A stretch of DNA of 64,000 bases from Mycolicibacterium wolinskyi (GTDB taxonomy: Bacteria > Actinomycetota > Actinomycetes > Mycobacteriales > Mycobacteriaceae), in NCBI RefSeq assembly GCF_002101965.1, contig NZ_LQQA01000029.1, positions 1 to 64,000 of the forward strand, given 5' to 3'. The translations under genes were made by a program, and so were the position numbers. Positions 33,645 through 42,457 of this stretch are shown here, in pieces. The notes under the pieces are model-generated. The model saw only the letters and a program-made list of their open reading frames with translations, was not told where the DNA came from and searched no databases. Position 1 is the stretch's first letter; each line of letters starts with the position of its first letter.

Positions 33645-34793
33645 ATGGCTTCACCGCGCCTCCTCGCGACGTTCGTAGCGATGTCCGGACTGCTGCTGGC
33701 CTGTTCCTCGCCGAGCAGCCCGCAGCCCGCACCCACGACCGAGCCGCCGGCCATGCAGCCCGTGGCGACCAATGAGCCGTTGCCCGCCGCGCCGCAGAGC
33801 TGTGATCTGGCGAGCCTGCCGGTGCGTGACAAGCTGGCGCAGCTGCTGACGGTCGGAGTCACCGGCGCTGCGGACGCGCGGGCGATCGTCGCCAATCAGC
33901 ATGTCGGCGGCATCATGGTCGGCAGTTGGACCGACCTGTCGATGCTCACCGACGGTTCGCTTGCCGACATCGTCGCCAACTCGGGACCACTTCCGCTTTC
34001 GGTCAGCGTCGACGAGGAAGGCGGTCGGGTATCGCGGCTGTCGTCGCTCATCGGCAGCCAGCCCTCGGCTCGCGACCTTGCTCAGACCCGCACCGCCGAC
34101 GAGGTGTACGGCATCGCGCTCGAGCGCGGCCGGGCCATGCGCGGCCTCGGCATCACCGTCGACTTCGCGCCCGTCGTCGACGTCTCCGCGAACAGCGCCG
34201 CGATCGGTGACCGGTCGTTCGGCGATGATCCGGCTGTCGTGACCGAGTACGCCGGGGCGTACGCCCGTGGACTGCGCGATGCCGGGGTGCTTCCGGTCCT
34301 CAAGCACTTCCCCGGTCACGGCCACGCCTCGGGTGACTCGCACACCGGCTCGGTGACCACGCCGCCGCTCGCCGATCTGCAGAACAACGACCTCGTCCCG
34401 TACAAGACCCTGACCACCGCCGCGCCGGTGGCCGTCATGGTCGGGCACATGCAGGTGCCCGGGCTCACCGGCGGAGACCCGGCCAGCCTGAGCCCCGCCG
34501 CGTACCAACTGCTGCGCTCCGGCGGTTACGGCGGCCCCGGTTTCAACGGAGTCGTCTACACCGACGACCTGTCGAGCATGGCCGCGATCAACCAGCGCTA
34601 CGGCGTGGCCGACGCTGTTCTGCGTGCCCTGCGGGCCGGTGCCGACAACGCGCTGTGGGTCACCACGGGCGAGGTGCCCGCGGTTCTCGACGGGCTGGAG
34701 CAGGCGGTGGCCGCGGGCGATCTCAGCCAGGCCGCCGTCGATGCGTCACTGCAGCGGGTGGCGGCCGCCAAGGGCGGGATCCGCTGCGGCTGA
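33645..34793 (+). CDS. lpqI: LpqI, GH3 beta-N-acetylglucosaminidase lipoprotein
   Basis: The 382-residue protein has a lipoprotein signal peptide with lipobox LLLAC (C20) and a Ser/Pro-rich linker. The glycoside hydrolase family 3 domain carries the KHFPGHGHASGDSHT signature, whose His and Asp form the acid/base dyad of NagZ-type enzymes, and the strand VVYTDDLSSMAA with the nucleophile Asp. LpqI removes GlcNAc from muropeptides during peptidoglycan recycling at the outer face of the membrane. ATG 33645 is chosen for the signal peptide. It diverges from the aftD-DUF2613 pair and is convergent with the decarboxylase gene, three bases away. Confidence 0.94.
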   Translation: MASPRLLATFVAMSGLLLACSSPSSPQPAPTTEPPAMQPVATNEPLPAAPQSCDLASLPVRDKLAQLLTVGVTGAADARAIVANQHVGGIMVGSWTDLSMLTDGSLADIVANSGPLPLSVSVDEEGGRVSRLSSLIGSQPSARDLAQTRTADEVYGIALERGRAMRGLGITVDFAPVVDVSANSAAIGDRSFGDDPAVVTEYAGAYARGLRDAGVLPVLKHFPGHGHASGDSHTGSVTTPPLADLQNNDLVPYKTLTTAAPVAVMVGHMQVPGLTGGDPASLSPAAYQLLRSGGYGGPGFNGVVYTDDLSSMAAINQRYGVADAVLRALRAGADNALWVTTGEVPAVLDGLEQAVAAGDLSQAAVDASLQRVAAAKGGIRCG

Positions 34794-34796
34794 CGC

Positions 34797-36251
34797 TCAC
34801 TTCACGACGGTGACGGTGCCCAGTTCCGGGTCCGATGCGCTGATCGGATTGCCTGCCGCACGCAGCGCCGTCAGCAGGTCGACGACCTCGGCCGTCAGAC
34901 GTTCACCGGGCATGACGAGGGGAATGCCCGGCGGATAGGGCGTGATGGCCTCGGCCGCGATGCGATCGGTCGCCTGGCTGAACGGCACCGCGCCCGCGTC
35001 GGCGAAGAACGCTTCACGCGGGGTCAGCACCGTGTCGGCGCGAAACGCCAGCAGGTCGGCGATCAACATGTCGTCGGCGCTGGCCGGCCCGGCGCTGCGG
35101 CCCGACCACTGCGCCACCTCGGTGAAGCCGGCCACCAGCCGGTCCATGTCGGCGTCGGTGTTGCCGATGGTCGAGATGCAGAGCACGTGGCCCGGCCCGC
35201 TCAATTCGGGCTGGACGCCGTGCACCTTGTTGAGCCGCGCGACGAGATCGCGTGCGTCGGCGGCAAGGCCGCGGGTGCCGATGAGCAGTTTGGTCTCATC
35301 CAGTCCGTGAAAGCCGGTGTGCGCGCCGGTGGCGTCACCGGGCCGCAGTACCCGCAGGCCGTCGATCGCGGCCAGCCGGGTCGCGGCGCGTCTGGCCCGA
35401 TCCAACGCCGCGTCGAGCATGTCGCGCCCGTTCACCATCATCTGGCGGCGAGCCAGATCGATCGACGCCATGATCGCGAAATGCGGGCTGGTGGTCTGGA
35501 TCAGCTGCAATGCGCGGCGCACGGCGGCCGGATCGAGTTCGGCGGGGTCGATGTGCAGCACCGCGGCCTGGCTGAGCCCTGACAGGATCTTGTGCACCGA
35601 TTGCACGGTCGCGCTCGCGCCGGCCCGCTCGGCCGCCACCGGCAGTTCGGGATGGAACGCGAAGTGCGGCGAGTGCGCCCCGTCGACCAGAAGTCTGGCG
35701 CCGAAGCGCCGGCACAGCGACGCGAGCGCCTCGATGTCGGCGGTGGTGCCGTAGTACGTCGGGTGCAGTGCCCACAGCGCTTTCGCGCCGGTCTCGGCGA
35801 ACGCCCGTTCGACCACGTCGGCGTCCAACCCGTGTGCGACGCCGAATCCACCGTCCCAGCGAGGCTCGAGCCAGACGGGCCGGGCGCCGACCTGCACCAG
35901 GCCCGCGAGCACCGACTTGTGCGCATTGCGTTGCACCAGAACAGGTTCGCCGGGTGCCAGTGCCGACAGCGCCATGGCGATGTTGCCACTCGTCGAGCCC
36001 TGCACCAGGATGAAGCTCGCGCCGACACCCCACGCGTCGGCGATCAGTTCCTCGGCCGCCAGGATGGGGCCCTCCGGACAGTGCAGGGTGTCGGTGTCGG
36101 GCAGGTTGTTGAGGTCAACGGCGGCAATGTGATCGCGGAACCACGGGTCGAGTGTGCGTCCGCCCTTGTGGCCGGGGCTGTAGAACGGCGCCTGGTCGCG
36201 TTCGACGAACCGGCGCAGCGCCTCGAACAACGGTGCGGCCTCGTGGTTCAC
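34797..36251 (-). CDS. Orn/Lys/Arg decarboxylase-family PLP enzyme
   Basis: The 484-residue fold-type I PLP protein is of the basic-amino-acid decarboxylase group: FYSPGHKGGRTLDPWF at the N-terminus, VQGSTSGNIAMALSAL for phosphate binding, DGAHSPHFAFHP for the ring Asp/His, and the Schiff-base Lys in SVHKILSGLSQA. It has no N-terminal wing domain, like short Bacillus SpeA-type enzymes. GTG 36251-36249 overlaps the upstream amidohydrolase stop (GTGA). It would turn Orn, Lys or Arg into putrescine, cadaverine or agmatine. As last gene of the ligase-permease-aminotransferase-amidohydrolase operon, it links that operon to amines. Confidence 0.9.
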   Translation of the reverse strand: MNHEAAPLFEALRRFVERDQAPFYSPGHKGGRTLDPWFRDHIAAVDLNNLPDTDTLHCPEGPILAAEELIADAWGVGASFILVQGSTSGNIAMALSALAPGEPVLVQRNAHKSVLAGLVQVGARPVWLEPRWDGGFGVAHGLDADVVERAFAETGAKALWALHPTYYGTTADIEALASLCRRFGARLLVDGAHSPHFAFHPELPVAAERAGASATVQSVHKILSGLSQAAVLHIDPAELDPAAVRRALQLIQTTSPHFAIMASIDLARRQMMVNGRDMLDAALDRARRAATRLAAIDGLRVLRPGDATGAHTGFHGLDETKLLIGTRGLAADARDLVARLNKVHGVQPELSGPGHVLCISTIGNTDADMDRLVAGFTEVAQWSGRSAGPASADDMLIADLLAFRADTVLTPREAFFADAGAVPFSQATDRIAAEAITPYPPGIPLVMPGERLTAEVVDLLTALRAAGNPISASDPELGTVTVVK

Positions 36252-37426
36252 AACGCGTACACCCGGTTCGCGTTGTGTACCCCGATCATGTCGACGATCC
36301 GGATCGCGTCGGCCTCGGTGCAGTCCCCGGCGCGCACCCACTCACCGAGTACCAGCCCCATCGCGCGCCGCCACAGCACCGAGCCGAGCAGATGCAGTTC
36401 GGGCGGGCCGAACGCATCCGACGAGTACAGCTGCTTGGCGAACGGCGCGGTCTCCAGGGCTTCGGCCACCAGGCCCGTCGACCGCACACCGAGATAGTTG
36501 ATACCAAGTCCCACATCGAAATTCACGTGATCGAACGCCTGCGCGAGATAGCCGGCCTTGCGGTGGAACGGATAGCAGTGCAGCAACAGCACCGGAACCG
36601 GTGTCATGGTGCGCAGCAACGGCAGCAGCAGCATCGGGTCGGTGCGGTGCAGGTCGAGGTCGCGGTCGCCGAACCCGACATGCACCTGGATCGGCAGGCC
36701 GTGCGCGGCGGCCTCATGCACACCGAACGCGATCAGCACCGGACTGTCGAGCCGCAGCGTGTCCCGCCCGGCGAGTTCCCTGGCGTGCTCGACCACCTGC
36801 GCATCGGCCGGGCGAGACCAGTCGATGTCGAACGAGGTACGGTACGCCGCAATCGTCTTGGTACCCACGGTGCCCGGGGCAGCGTCGGCCAGCGCGGCGC
36901 GGAACGCGTCGGGAAAGTCCTCGGGGCGCGTTCCGTCCTCGAGCAGTTCCTCGGCCAAGCGCTCGAGCCGCAGGATCGACGAGGATGGCCGTCCGCTGAG
37001 CTGGGTCAGCCGCTCGGGGGTGGTGATGAGATCGCCCTGGAAGCCGGTGTCGACGACCCAGCGCTCGACGCCTGCCAACGGCAGCATGAGCTCCGACAGT
37101 TCGTCGGGGCCGAGCTCACTGCGGCGTTTCCAGTACTCGTCGGCGCCCGCATGGGCGGGCAGGCCGAGAACCGGTGCGCACCAACGCCGTATCGACAGCC
37201 CCAGCGGGGAGTCGAACTGCGTCATGAAATCCGGTACCGGATCGGTGGATCCCTCGTTGATCGACGCCTCGAACCCGGCTCGGTCCACCGGCTTGTCGAA
37301 CGTCCCGTGCACATGGTGGTCGACGAGGCGGACGGTGCGCAGGTGGTCGGCAAGTTCGGCGGGCACGGCGGATCCGACGCCGTCGAATACATCGATGGGT
37401 GAGCCCGCGAATTCACCATCCGGCAT
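36248..37426 (-). CDS. Amidohydrolase (FluG N-terminal/GS-associated type)
   Basis: The 392-residue amidohydrolase-2 family protein has the first metal pair in VDHHVHGTF, a middle His strand PIQVHVGFGDRD, LLLHCYPFHRKAGY, and SSDAFGPPELHLLG with the late Asp. Relatives of this type are fused to glutamine-synthetase domains in fungal FluG or encoded beside GlnA-like genes. The ATG at 37426-37424 overlaps the aminotransferase gene by 14 bases. In this operon it could hydrolyse a gamma-glutamyl or amide intermediate, or a downstream ring product; the step is inferred. Confidence 0.82.
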   Translation of the reverse strand: MPDGEFAGSPIDVFDGVGSAVPAELADHLRTVRLVDHHVHGTFDKPVDRAGFEASINEGSTDPVPDFMTQFDSPLGLSIRRWCAPVLGLPAHAGADEYWKRRSELGPDELSELMLPLAGVERWVVDTGFQGDLITTPERLTQLSGRPSSSILRLERLAEELLEDGTRPEDFPDAFRAALADAAPGTVGTKTIAAYRTSFDIDWSRPADAQVVEHARELAGRDTLRLDSPVLIAFGVHEAAAHGLPIQVHVGFGDRDLDLHRTDPMLLLPLLRTMTPVPVLLLHCYPFHRKAGYLAQAFDHVNFDVGLGINYLGVRSTGLVAEALETAPFAKQLYSSDAFGPPELHLLGSVLWRRAMGLVLGEWVRAGDCTEADAIRIVDMIGVHNANRVYAL

Positions 37427-38708
37427 ATCGTGCGACCTCCTCTGCGTCGACCTTTCCCGCTGCCGCGTCGTCGATGGCCGAACCGAGGATCTCGGCGGCC
37501 CGCACGGCTTGCTCTTCACTCAGTATCAGCGGCGGCGTGATCTCCAGGACATTGCCTCCGACGTAGTAGACCACCGCGCCGAGCTCCCAGGCCCGGTAAG
37601 ACACCTGGGCGGCCAGCCGGGGATCGGGGTCCCAGGTCGCGGGATCGATGAGTTCCAGCCCGATCGCCAGTCCACGGCCCCGCACGTCGCCGATCACGTC
37701 GCTGTCGACCGCGCGCAACGCATCCTGCAGTACCGCACCGACTTTCACCGCGCGCTCGGCGAGCTGCTCGCCGACGATCGTGGCGAGTACGGCGCGACCG
37801 GCCGCGGTGCAGACGGGGTTTCCGGCGGTGGTCAACAGTGCCGAAGCGGCCGGCTCGTCGAGCAGTGCGGCAGGTCCGACCGCCGCCGACAGCGGCAATC
37901 CGCCGCCCAGCACCTTGCCGAACGTGACGATGTCGGGGACGACGCCGTCGTGTTCGAACGCGTGCAGCGTGCCCGGCCTGCCCAGGCCCATCTTGACCTC
38001 GTCGCAGATCAACGGGACTCCGTGGCGTCGGCATACCTCGTGCAGGTCGGCGAGGAACCCGTCGGGCGGCACGACGAGCCCGCCATCGGACAGGATCGGC
38101 TCGACGATCAGACACGCGACCGTTCCGGTCGCCATGTGCCGGTCGGCGAGGTCGAGGCAGGCCGCGACGTCGGCGCCGACCTCATCGCGAGCCGGCCGGA
38201 ACGGGTTGGGATAGGGCAGGAATGCCACGTCGGCGTCCGCGGGCACGCCCGCGTCGACGTGCACGCCCGATACGCCCATCGCGACGCCGACACCGCCGTG
38301 GTAGCTGTGCTCGAATGCCAGCACGGTGCGGCGTCCGGTCGCGTGTCTGCAGGCCCGCAGGGCGACGTCATTGGCGTCGGATCCGGCGTGGCCCAGATAC
38401 ACCCGGCGCTCACCGGTTCCCGGCACCAGGGCGAGCAGATCCTCGGCCAGGCCGACGGAGTCCGGATGGACTGCCGCCAGGCCACCGGCGCCCGGCGCGG
38501 TGCGCACGGCCCGGCTGACCGCGTCCGCGACAGCCGGATGCCCGTGCCCCAACCCCGACGCCGTCCACGTCGCCGACAGGTCCAGCAGTTCACGGCCATC
38601 GGGGGTGATGAGCGTGCAGCCGTGCCCCGAAACCACCTCCAACGGGAAGAACCGCAGCTTCTCGACCCCGGCGATGACGGCTTCGTCGCGCTCGTAGAGC
38701 GTGCTCAC
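37413..38708 (-). CDS. Class III PLP aminotransferase
   Basis: The 431-residue protein is an omega-amino-acid/polyamine-type transaminase: YLGHAGSDANDVALR for phosphate binding, FEHSYHGG, the Asp of LICDEVKMGLGRPG and the Schiff-base Lys in TFGKVLGGGLPLSA. It would transfer an amino group from a diamine, gamma-glutamyl-diamine or omega-amino acid to a keto acid. GTG 38708-38706 overlaps the permease stop (GTGA). Its position between permease and amidohydrolase in the amine operon supports a terminal-amine substrate; which one is open. Confidence 0.9.
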   Translation of the reverse strand: MSTLYERDEAVIAGVEKLRFFPLEVVSGHGCTLITPDGRELLDLSATWTASGLGHGHPAVADAVSRAVRTAPGAGGLAAVHPDSVGLAEDLLALVPGTGERRVYLGHAGSDANDVALRACRHATGRRTVLAFEHSYHGGVGVAMGVSGVHVDAGVPADADVAFLPYPNPFRPARDEVGADVAACLDLADRHMATGTVACLIVEPILSDGGLVVPPDGFLADLHEVCRRHGVPLICDEVKMGLGRPGTLHAFEHDGVVPDIVTFGKVLGGGLPLSAAVGPAALLDEPAASALLTTAGNPVCTAAGRAVLATIVGEQLAERAVKVGAVLQDALRAVDSDVIGDVRGRGLAIGLELIDPATWDPDPRLAAQVSYRAWELGAVVYYVGGNVLEITPPLILSEEQAVRAAEILGSAIDDAAAGKVDAEEVARYAGW

Positions 38709-40198
38709 CGCACCTCCACCGGCGGTGTGAGCGCCAGCTCGGCGGTCAACGATTCACCGACACGTTTGGCGATCCCCGAGGCGGCCAACGCGATCACCAG
38801 ACCGACCGCACACCAGTACAGCCCCAAAAGCGGTGCCGCGGTCCAGGTTTCGGCGTCCTTGACGTTGAACCACAACACCACCGCGATCACCACCGCACCC
38901 AGCAGCGGCAGCGCCAGGCCCAGGACCTTGCCATGGCCGCCGTGCACGTCGACGAACTTGGGTGCGCCGACGAACCACGCCGCGGCGATCTCGACAAGCA
39001 GGTAGCACACCATCAGGCACACCGAACCGGCCACCGCGAACAGGAAGTAGGTGTCGATCGCATCGTTACCGGTGCCCATGTCGGGCCAGCCGATCGCACC
39101 GCAGATCAGGTTGATCACCAGCGCCAGCCCCACGACGAGCCACGAGGCGCGCCGCGGGCCACCCGTCGCTTCGTGGATGTGCGCCAAGGACTTCGGGCCG
39201 AAGCCGTCGCGGCCGAACGCATAGAGCATGCGGCCCGACGTCGCGGCGGTGGCCATGTGGCAGCCGAACGCCGCGACGGTCGCGGTGAAGATGATGAGCA
39301 GCGAGAACCACTGCCCGATGTAGCTTGAGCCCAAGTCGCCCAACGTGTTACCCGAGCTCTGGAATGCTGCGAGCCCAGCCTCGTCGGTGCCGAATCCGAT
39401 GACCTGAGCGAACATCACGACGACGAACAGCACTCCGGTCAGGATCAGCGTGCCGGCCAGCGCGCGCGGGATGTTGCGGCCCGGGTTGTCGGTCTCCTCG
39501 CCCATCGATGCGCAGGCCTCGAATCCGGCCCAGGACAGGAACGCGGCGACCACACCGCTGAGCACGGCCGCGGCCGAGACACCGCCGCCGGAGAACGAGA
39601 ACACGCTGAAGTCGATTCCGGTGGTCTCGGCGCCGCCGCGCGCGAAGATCACGACGACCAGCACGACCATCGCGACGATGCCGATGCCCTCGATGCCGAG
39701 GAGGATCTTGGCGAGCAGCCTGATGTCACGACCGGCCAGTGCGAACGAGATCACCGCACCGATCACCACGACCACCAACCAGGGCAACTGGTAAGGGTTG
39801 TCGCTGGCCGGTTGCAGTTGGGCGATGAACGCGTTGGTGAAAGCCGCTGTCAATGCCAGGGTTCCGATGGAGAATCCGACGTAGGCGCCGAGCATCGCGA
39901 AGCCCGAGAAGAATCCGGCGCGCGGCCCGACGGTGCCGCCGACAAGGGCGTAGGCCGATCCGGCGTGGTTGAGATGACGGGTCAGCCGCACGAAGCTGTA
40001 GCCGACCAGCGAGACCCCGATGAGGCCGATCAAGAACACCAGCGGGATCGCCTTGCCGACGGTGCCGATCAGTCCCTGCCCGTTTCCCGACATGGCCAGG
40101 GTCGGGCCGACCGTGGCGACTGACAGTGCCAGCGCCACCCAGAACGGCAGGCGCCGGTGCGGCAGTTGATCGGATTCCGGTGTGGCGCTGGTGGTCAT
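38705..40198 (-). CDS. APC-superfamily amino acid/polyamine permease
   Basis: The 497-residue membrane protein has about 12 helices and the APC hallmark segments: a Gly-rich first helix region GQGLIGTVGKAIPLV, and FLSWAGFEACASMGEETDNPGRNIPRA on the sixth helix and the following loop. It is next to the GS-like ligase gene (21 bases) and overlaps the aminotransferase start. It probably imports the amine or amino acid that the rest of the operon degrades. Confidence 0.9.
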   Translation of the reverse strand: MTTSATPESDQLPHRRLPFWVALALSVATVGPTLAMSGNGQGLIGTVGKAIPLVFLIGLIGVSLVGYSFVRLTRHLNHAGSAYALVGGTVGPRAGFFSGFAMLGAYVGFSIGTLALTAAFTNAFIAQLQPASDNPYQLPWLVVVVIGAVISFALAGRDIRLLAKILLGIEGIGIVAMVVLVVVIFARGGAETTGIDFSVFSFSGGGVSAAAVLSGVVAAFLSWAGFEACASMGEETDNPGRNIPRALAGTLILTGVLFVVVMFAQVIGFGTDEAGLAAFQSSGNTLGDLGSSYIGQWFSLLIIFTATVAAFGCHMATAATSGRMLYAFGRDGFGPKSLAHIHEATGGPRRASWLVVGLALVINLICGAIGWPDMGTGNDAIDTYFLFAVAGSVCLMVCYLLVEIAAAWFVGAPKFVDVHGGHGKVLGLALPLLGAVVIAVVLWFNVKDAETWTAAPLLGLYWCAVGLVIALAASGIAKRVGESLTAELALTPPVEVR

Positions 40199-40219
40199 CG
40201 AGAGTCTCCTTCGGGTGGG

Positions 40220-41539
40220 TCAGCAGCTCCACGCCAGGCGCAGGGCCTGGCAGGTCTCGGCGGGTGGGCGGTCGCCGTAGGTGACGAGCTCGTGCCGCCG
40301 CACGGCCGCCAGTCCTTCGACCACCGCGGGCGTCAGGAGTTCGGCGGCGACGGCCGAGGATTCCAAAAGCTCGATCACCGTGCGGTGATCGGCCGGTAGC
40401 GGTCTGGCTTCACTGTTGGCCGGATCGTCGGTGACCTCGGCGGGCAGTCGCAGGTCTTTGTCGATGCCGCGCAGTGCGCTGCCCAGCAGGGCCGCCGCGG
40501 CGAGATACGGGTTGGCGCTCGGATCGATGATCTTCAGTTCGACGTTGGCGCCGTGCGGATTTCCCGGCGTCGCCGCGATGAACCGCACCGCCGCCTCCCG
40601 GTTCTCCAGCCCCCAGCATTTCGCCGCGCCCGCCCAGTTGCCGGGCTTGAGCCGCGCCGCCGAGATCACCGAACCGGCGTATACCCCGACCAGATCGGGC
40701 AGGCCGTCGAGCACGCCCGCGACGGCCGAGCATCCGGCCGGTCTCATGCCGTGCGGTCCGTCGCCGCCCGACAGCAGCGGGCCGGTGTCGTCGGCCACTG
40801 ACAGGTGCAGGTGCGCGCCGTTGCCCGCCTCGCCGGCGAACGGCACGGGGGAGAAGGAGACCGTCATGCCGTGCCGGGCCGCGACCCGGCCGATCACGAT
40901 GCGCGCCAGGATGACTGCGTCAGCGGCGGCCACCGGTGTGGCGGGCGCCAAGGACACCTCGAGTTGGTCGTGGCCGTACTCGGTGTGCAGTTGTTCGACG
41001 GCAAGGCCGGCGCGGGCGGCTGTGGCGTTGAGGTCGACGAGAAAAGCCGATTTGTCCAGCGATGTGCGTATGCCGTAGGGCGACCAGTTGGCCGTGGTGG
41101 CGTGCCCACCGTCCGGTGCGAGCATCGTGCATTCGAGTTCGGCCCCGACGAGGACGGTCAGGCCGCGGTCCGTCGCGGCTCGTTCGGTGTCCGCCAACAA
41201 CGACCGGGTGCACAGCGGAGCCGGATTGCCCTGCTGGTCGTACAGGCTCGCCGGGGCCCACGCGACTTTCTCCTCGACCAGGCGCAGGTCGGCCGGGTCG
41301 ATGCGGATCCGCTGGTCGCCGACCACGCCGATGCTCGGGGTGAAGGCGATGCCGCTGTCCACGCAGAACACGCTCCACGACGGCGAGACCCCCATGCCGG
41401 ATTGTTCGAACGCCGAAAGGCGGTGCAGCGGGACGTATTTGGCGCGGGTGACGCCTGCCAGGTCGGTCAGCGATCCGGCCACGATCTCGACGCCTTCGGC
41501 GCGCAGTTCGTCGATACGTGGCGTGATGGCTGCCGGCAT
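40220..41539 (-). CDS. Glutamine-synthetase-like gamma-glutamyl-amine ligase
   Basis: The 439-residue GS-fold enzyme has metal/glutamate site motifs GAELECT, EYGHDQLEVSL and GNGAHLHLS, an Arg-containing ENREAAVRF loop and a C-terminal ELKIIDPSANPY motif. It lacks the Tyr adenylylation motif of GlnA1 and is shorter than GlnA (about 478), which fits GlnA3/GlnA4/PuuA/IpuC-type ligases that glutamylate polyamines, ethanolamine or alkylamines. First gene of the amine operon, divergent from a class II amidotransferase gene. Most likely it attaches glutamate to an amine with ATP. Confidence 0.88.
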   Translation of the reverse strand: MPAAITPRIDELRAEGVEIVAGSLTDLAGVTRAKYVPLHRLSAFEQSGMGVSPSWSVFCVDSGIAFTPSIGVVGDQRIRIDPADLRLVEEKVAWAPASLYDQQGNPAPLCTRSLLADTERAATDRGLTVLVGAELECTMLAPDGGHATTANWSPYGIRTSLDKSAFLVDLNATAARAGLAVEQLHTEYGHDQLEVSLAPATPVAAADAVILARIVIGRVAARHGMTVSFSPVPFAGEAGNGAHLHLSVADDTGPLLSGGDGPHGMRPAGCSAVAGVLDGLPDLVGVYAGSVISAARLKPGNWAGAAKCWGLENREAAVRFIAATPGNPHGANVELKIIDPSANPYLAAAALLGSALRGIDKDLRLPAEVTDDPANSEARPLPADHRTVIELLESSAVAAELLTPAVVEGLAAVRRHELVTYGDRPPAETCQALRLAWSC

Positions 41540-41588
41540 AGGTCCTCCTGACGTTCCGAGTCTGCGAGCACGCTATGTCATAAATGTT

Positions 41589-41606
41589 TCATATTCTTTA
41601 ATATGA
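41589..41606. promoter_or_regulatory. AT-rich palindrome in the divergent amine-operon promoter
   Basis: TCATATT (41589-41595) and AATATGA (41600-41606) form a perfect 7-bp inverted repeat with a CTTT centre. It sits in the 115-base gap between the GS-like gene (minus) and the amidotransferase gene (plus), in an AT-rich patch that stands out from the local GC level. It is a good candidate operator for the RpiR-type regulator encoded at 42458. Confidence 0.55.
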
Positions 41607-41654
41607 GCGCTATAGGTTCGATTCATTAAATTTTTGGCGGGGAGGGGCGAATCC

Positions 41655-42452
41655 ATGTGCCGACTGCTGGGCGTGGTGTCGACGACACCGATTTCCGTCT
41701 CGGACGCGGTCGGCGCCCACGTCCTCAAGGACTTCGTCGCGTTGACGCGCGTGCACGGCGACGGTTGGGGTATCGCCAGGGTCGAGCAGGCCGGCGATGT
41801 TCCCGACGTGGAGGTGTCGGCGGGCAGCGCGCTCGACGATCCCGCGTTCGATTCAGCGGTGCGGCGCCCGCCCGCGCTCGCGAGCATGGTGCACCTGCGT
41901 TGGGCCACCAACGGGCTGGCGGTCGAACCGCAGAACTCGCATCCCTTTGTCGTGGACGGAATCGCCATGGCGCACAACGGATCCATCAAGCCGGCCAGCC
42001 CGCTCGACGACATGCTCGAGCCAGACATCGCCGCGTCGTTGCGGGGTACCACCGACAGCGAGCGCTACTTCGGCGTCATCCGGCAGCATCGCCGCACCGC
42101 ACCCGATCTGGCCGAGGCGGTCCGGCGTGCGGTGGCGCAGTTGCGGCCGATCTACCGGGAAGCGAGCCTCAATGCGCTCCTGCTCGGCGAGGGGCAGTTG
42201 ATCGCCGTGCACGCCCACGCGCACAGTTTTCTGCCCGATGAGGACGTCGAGGAGATCACGGCCGCCGAGCTGCCGACCGAGCACCTCGAGGACTACTTCG
42301 CTTTGCGGTGGGCCCGCCCCGCCGACGGCACGCTCGTGGTTGGGTCCACCGGATTCGGCGATCTGGATTGGCAGCCGTTGCCGCCCGAGAGCGTCACCGC
42401 AATCTCGATGGGTGACTTGTCGATGACTTCGGTGCCGGTCATGGCAGATTGA
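41655..42452 (+). CDS. Class II glutamine amidotransferase (possible gamma-glutamyl-amide hydrolase)
   Basis: The 265-residue protein starts MCRLLGVV, exposing the N-terminal nucleophile Cys2 after Met removal. It has the further class II (Ntn) features HVLKDF..DGWGIA, VHLRWATNG, NSHPFVVDGIAMAHNGSI. ATG 41655 follows a GGAGGGGCG ribosome site. Stand-alone proteins of this kind include EgtC, which cleaves a gamma-glutamyl bond in ergothioneine synthesis. No synthase partner is adjacent, so the glutaminase-type chemistry may be aimed at gamma-glutamyl amines made by the divergent GS-like ligase. That role is inferred. Confidence 0.87.
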   Translation: MCRLLGVVSTTPISVSDAVGAHVLKDFVALTRVHGDGWGIARVEQAGDVPDVEVSAGSALDDPAFDSAVRRPPALASMVHLRWATNGLAVEPQNSHPFVVDGIAMAHNGSIKPASPLDDMLEPDIAASLRGTTDSERYFGVIRQHRRTAPDLAEAVRRAVAQLRPIYREASLNALLLGEGQLIAVHAHAHSFLPDEDVEEITAAELPTEHLEDYFALRWARPADGTLVVGSTGFGDLDWQPLPPESVTAISMGDLSMTSVPVMAD

Positions 42453-42457
42453 GAAGC

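Noticed and set aside
36152..39005. Long plus-strand frames opposite the amine operon
   Set aside because: Their low-complexity Arg/Ser/Gly composition is typical of antisense frames; the minus-strand genes show clear enzyme motifs.
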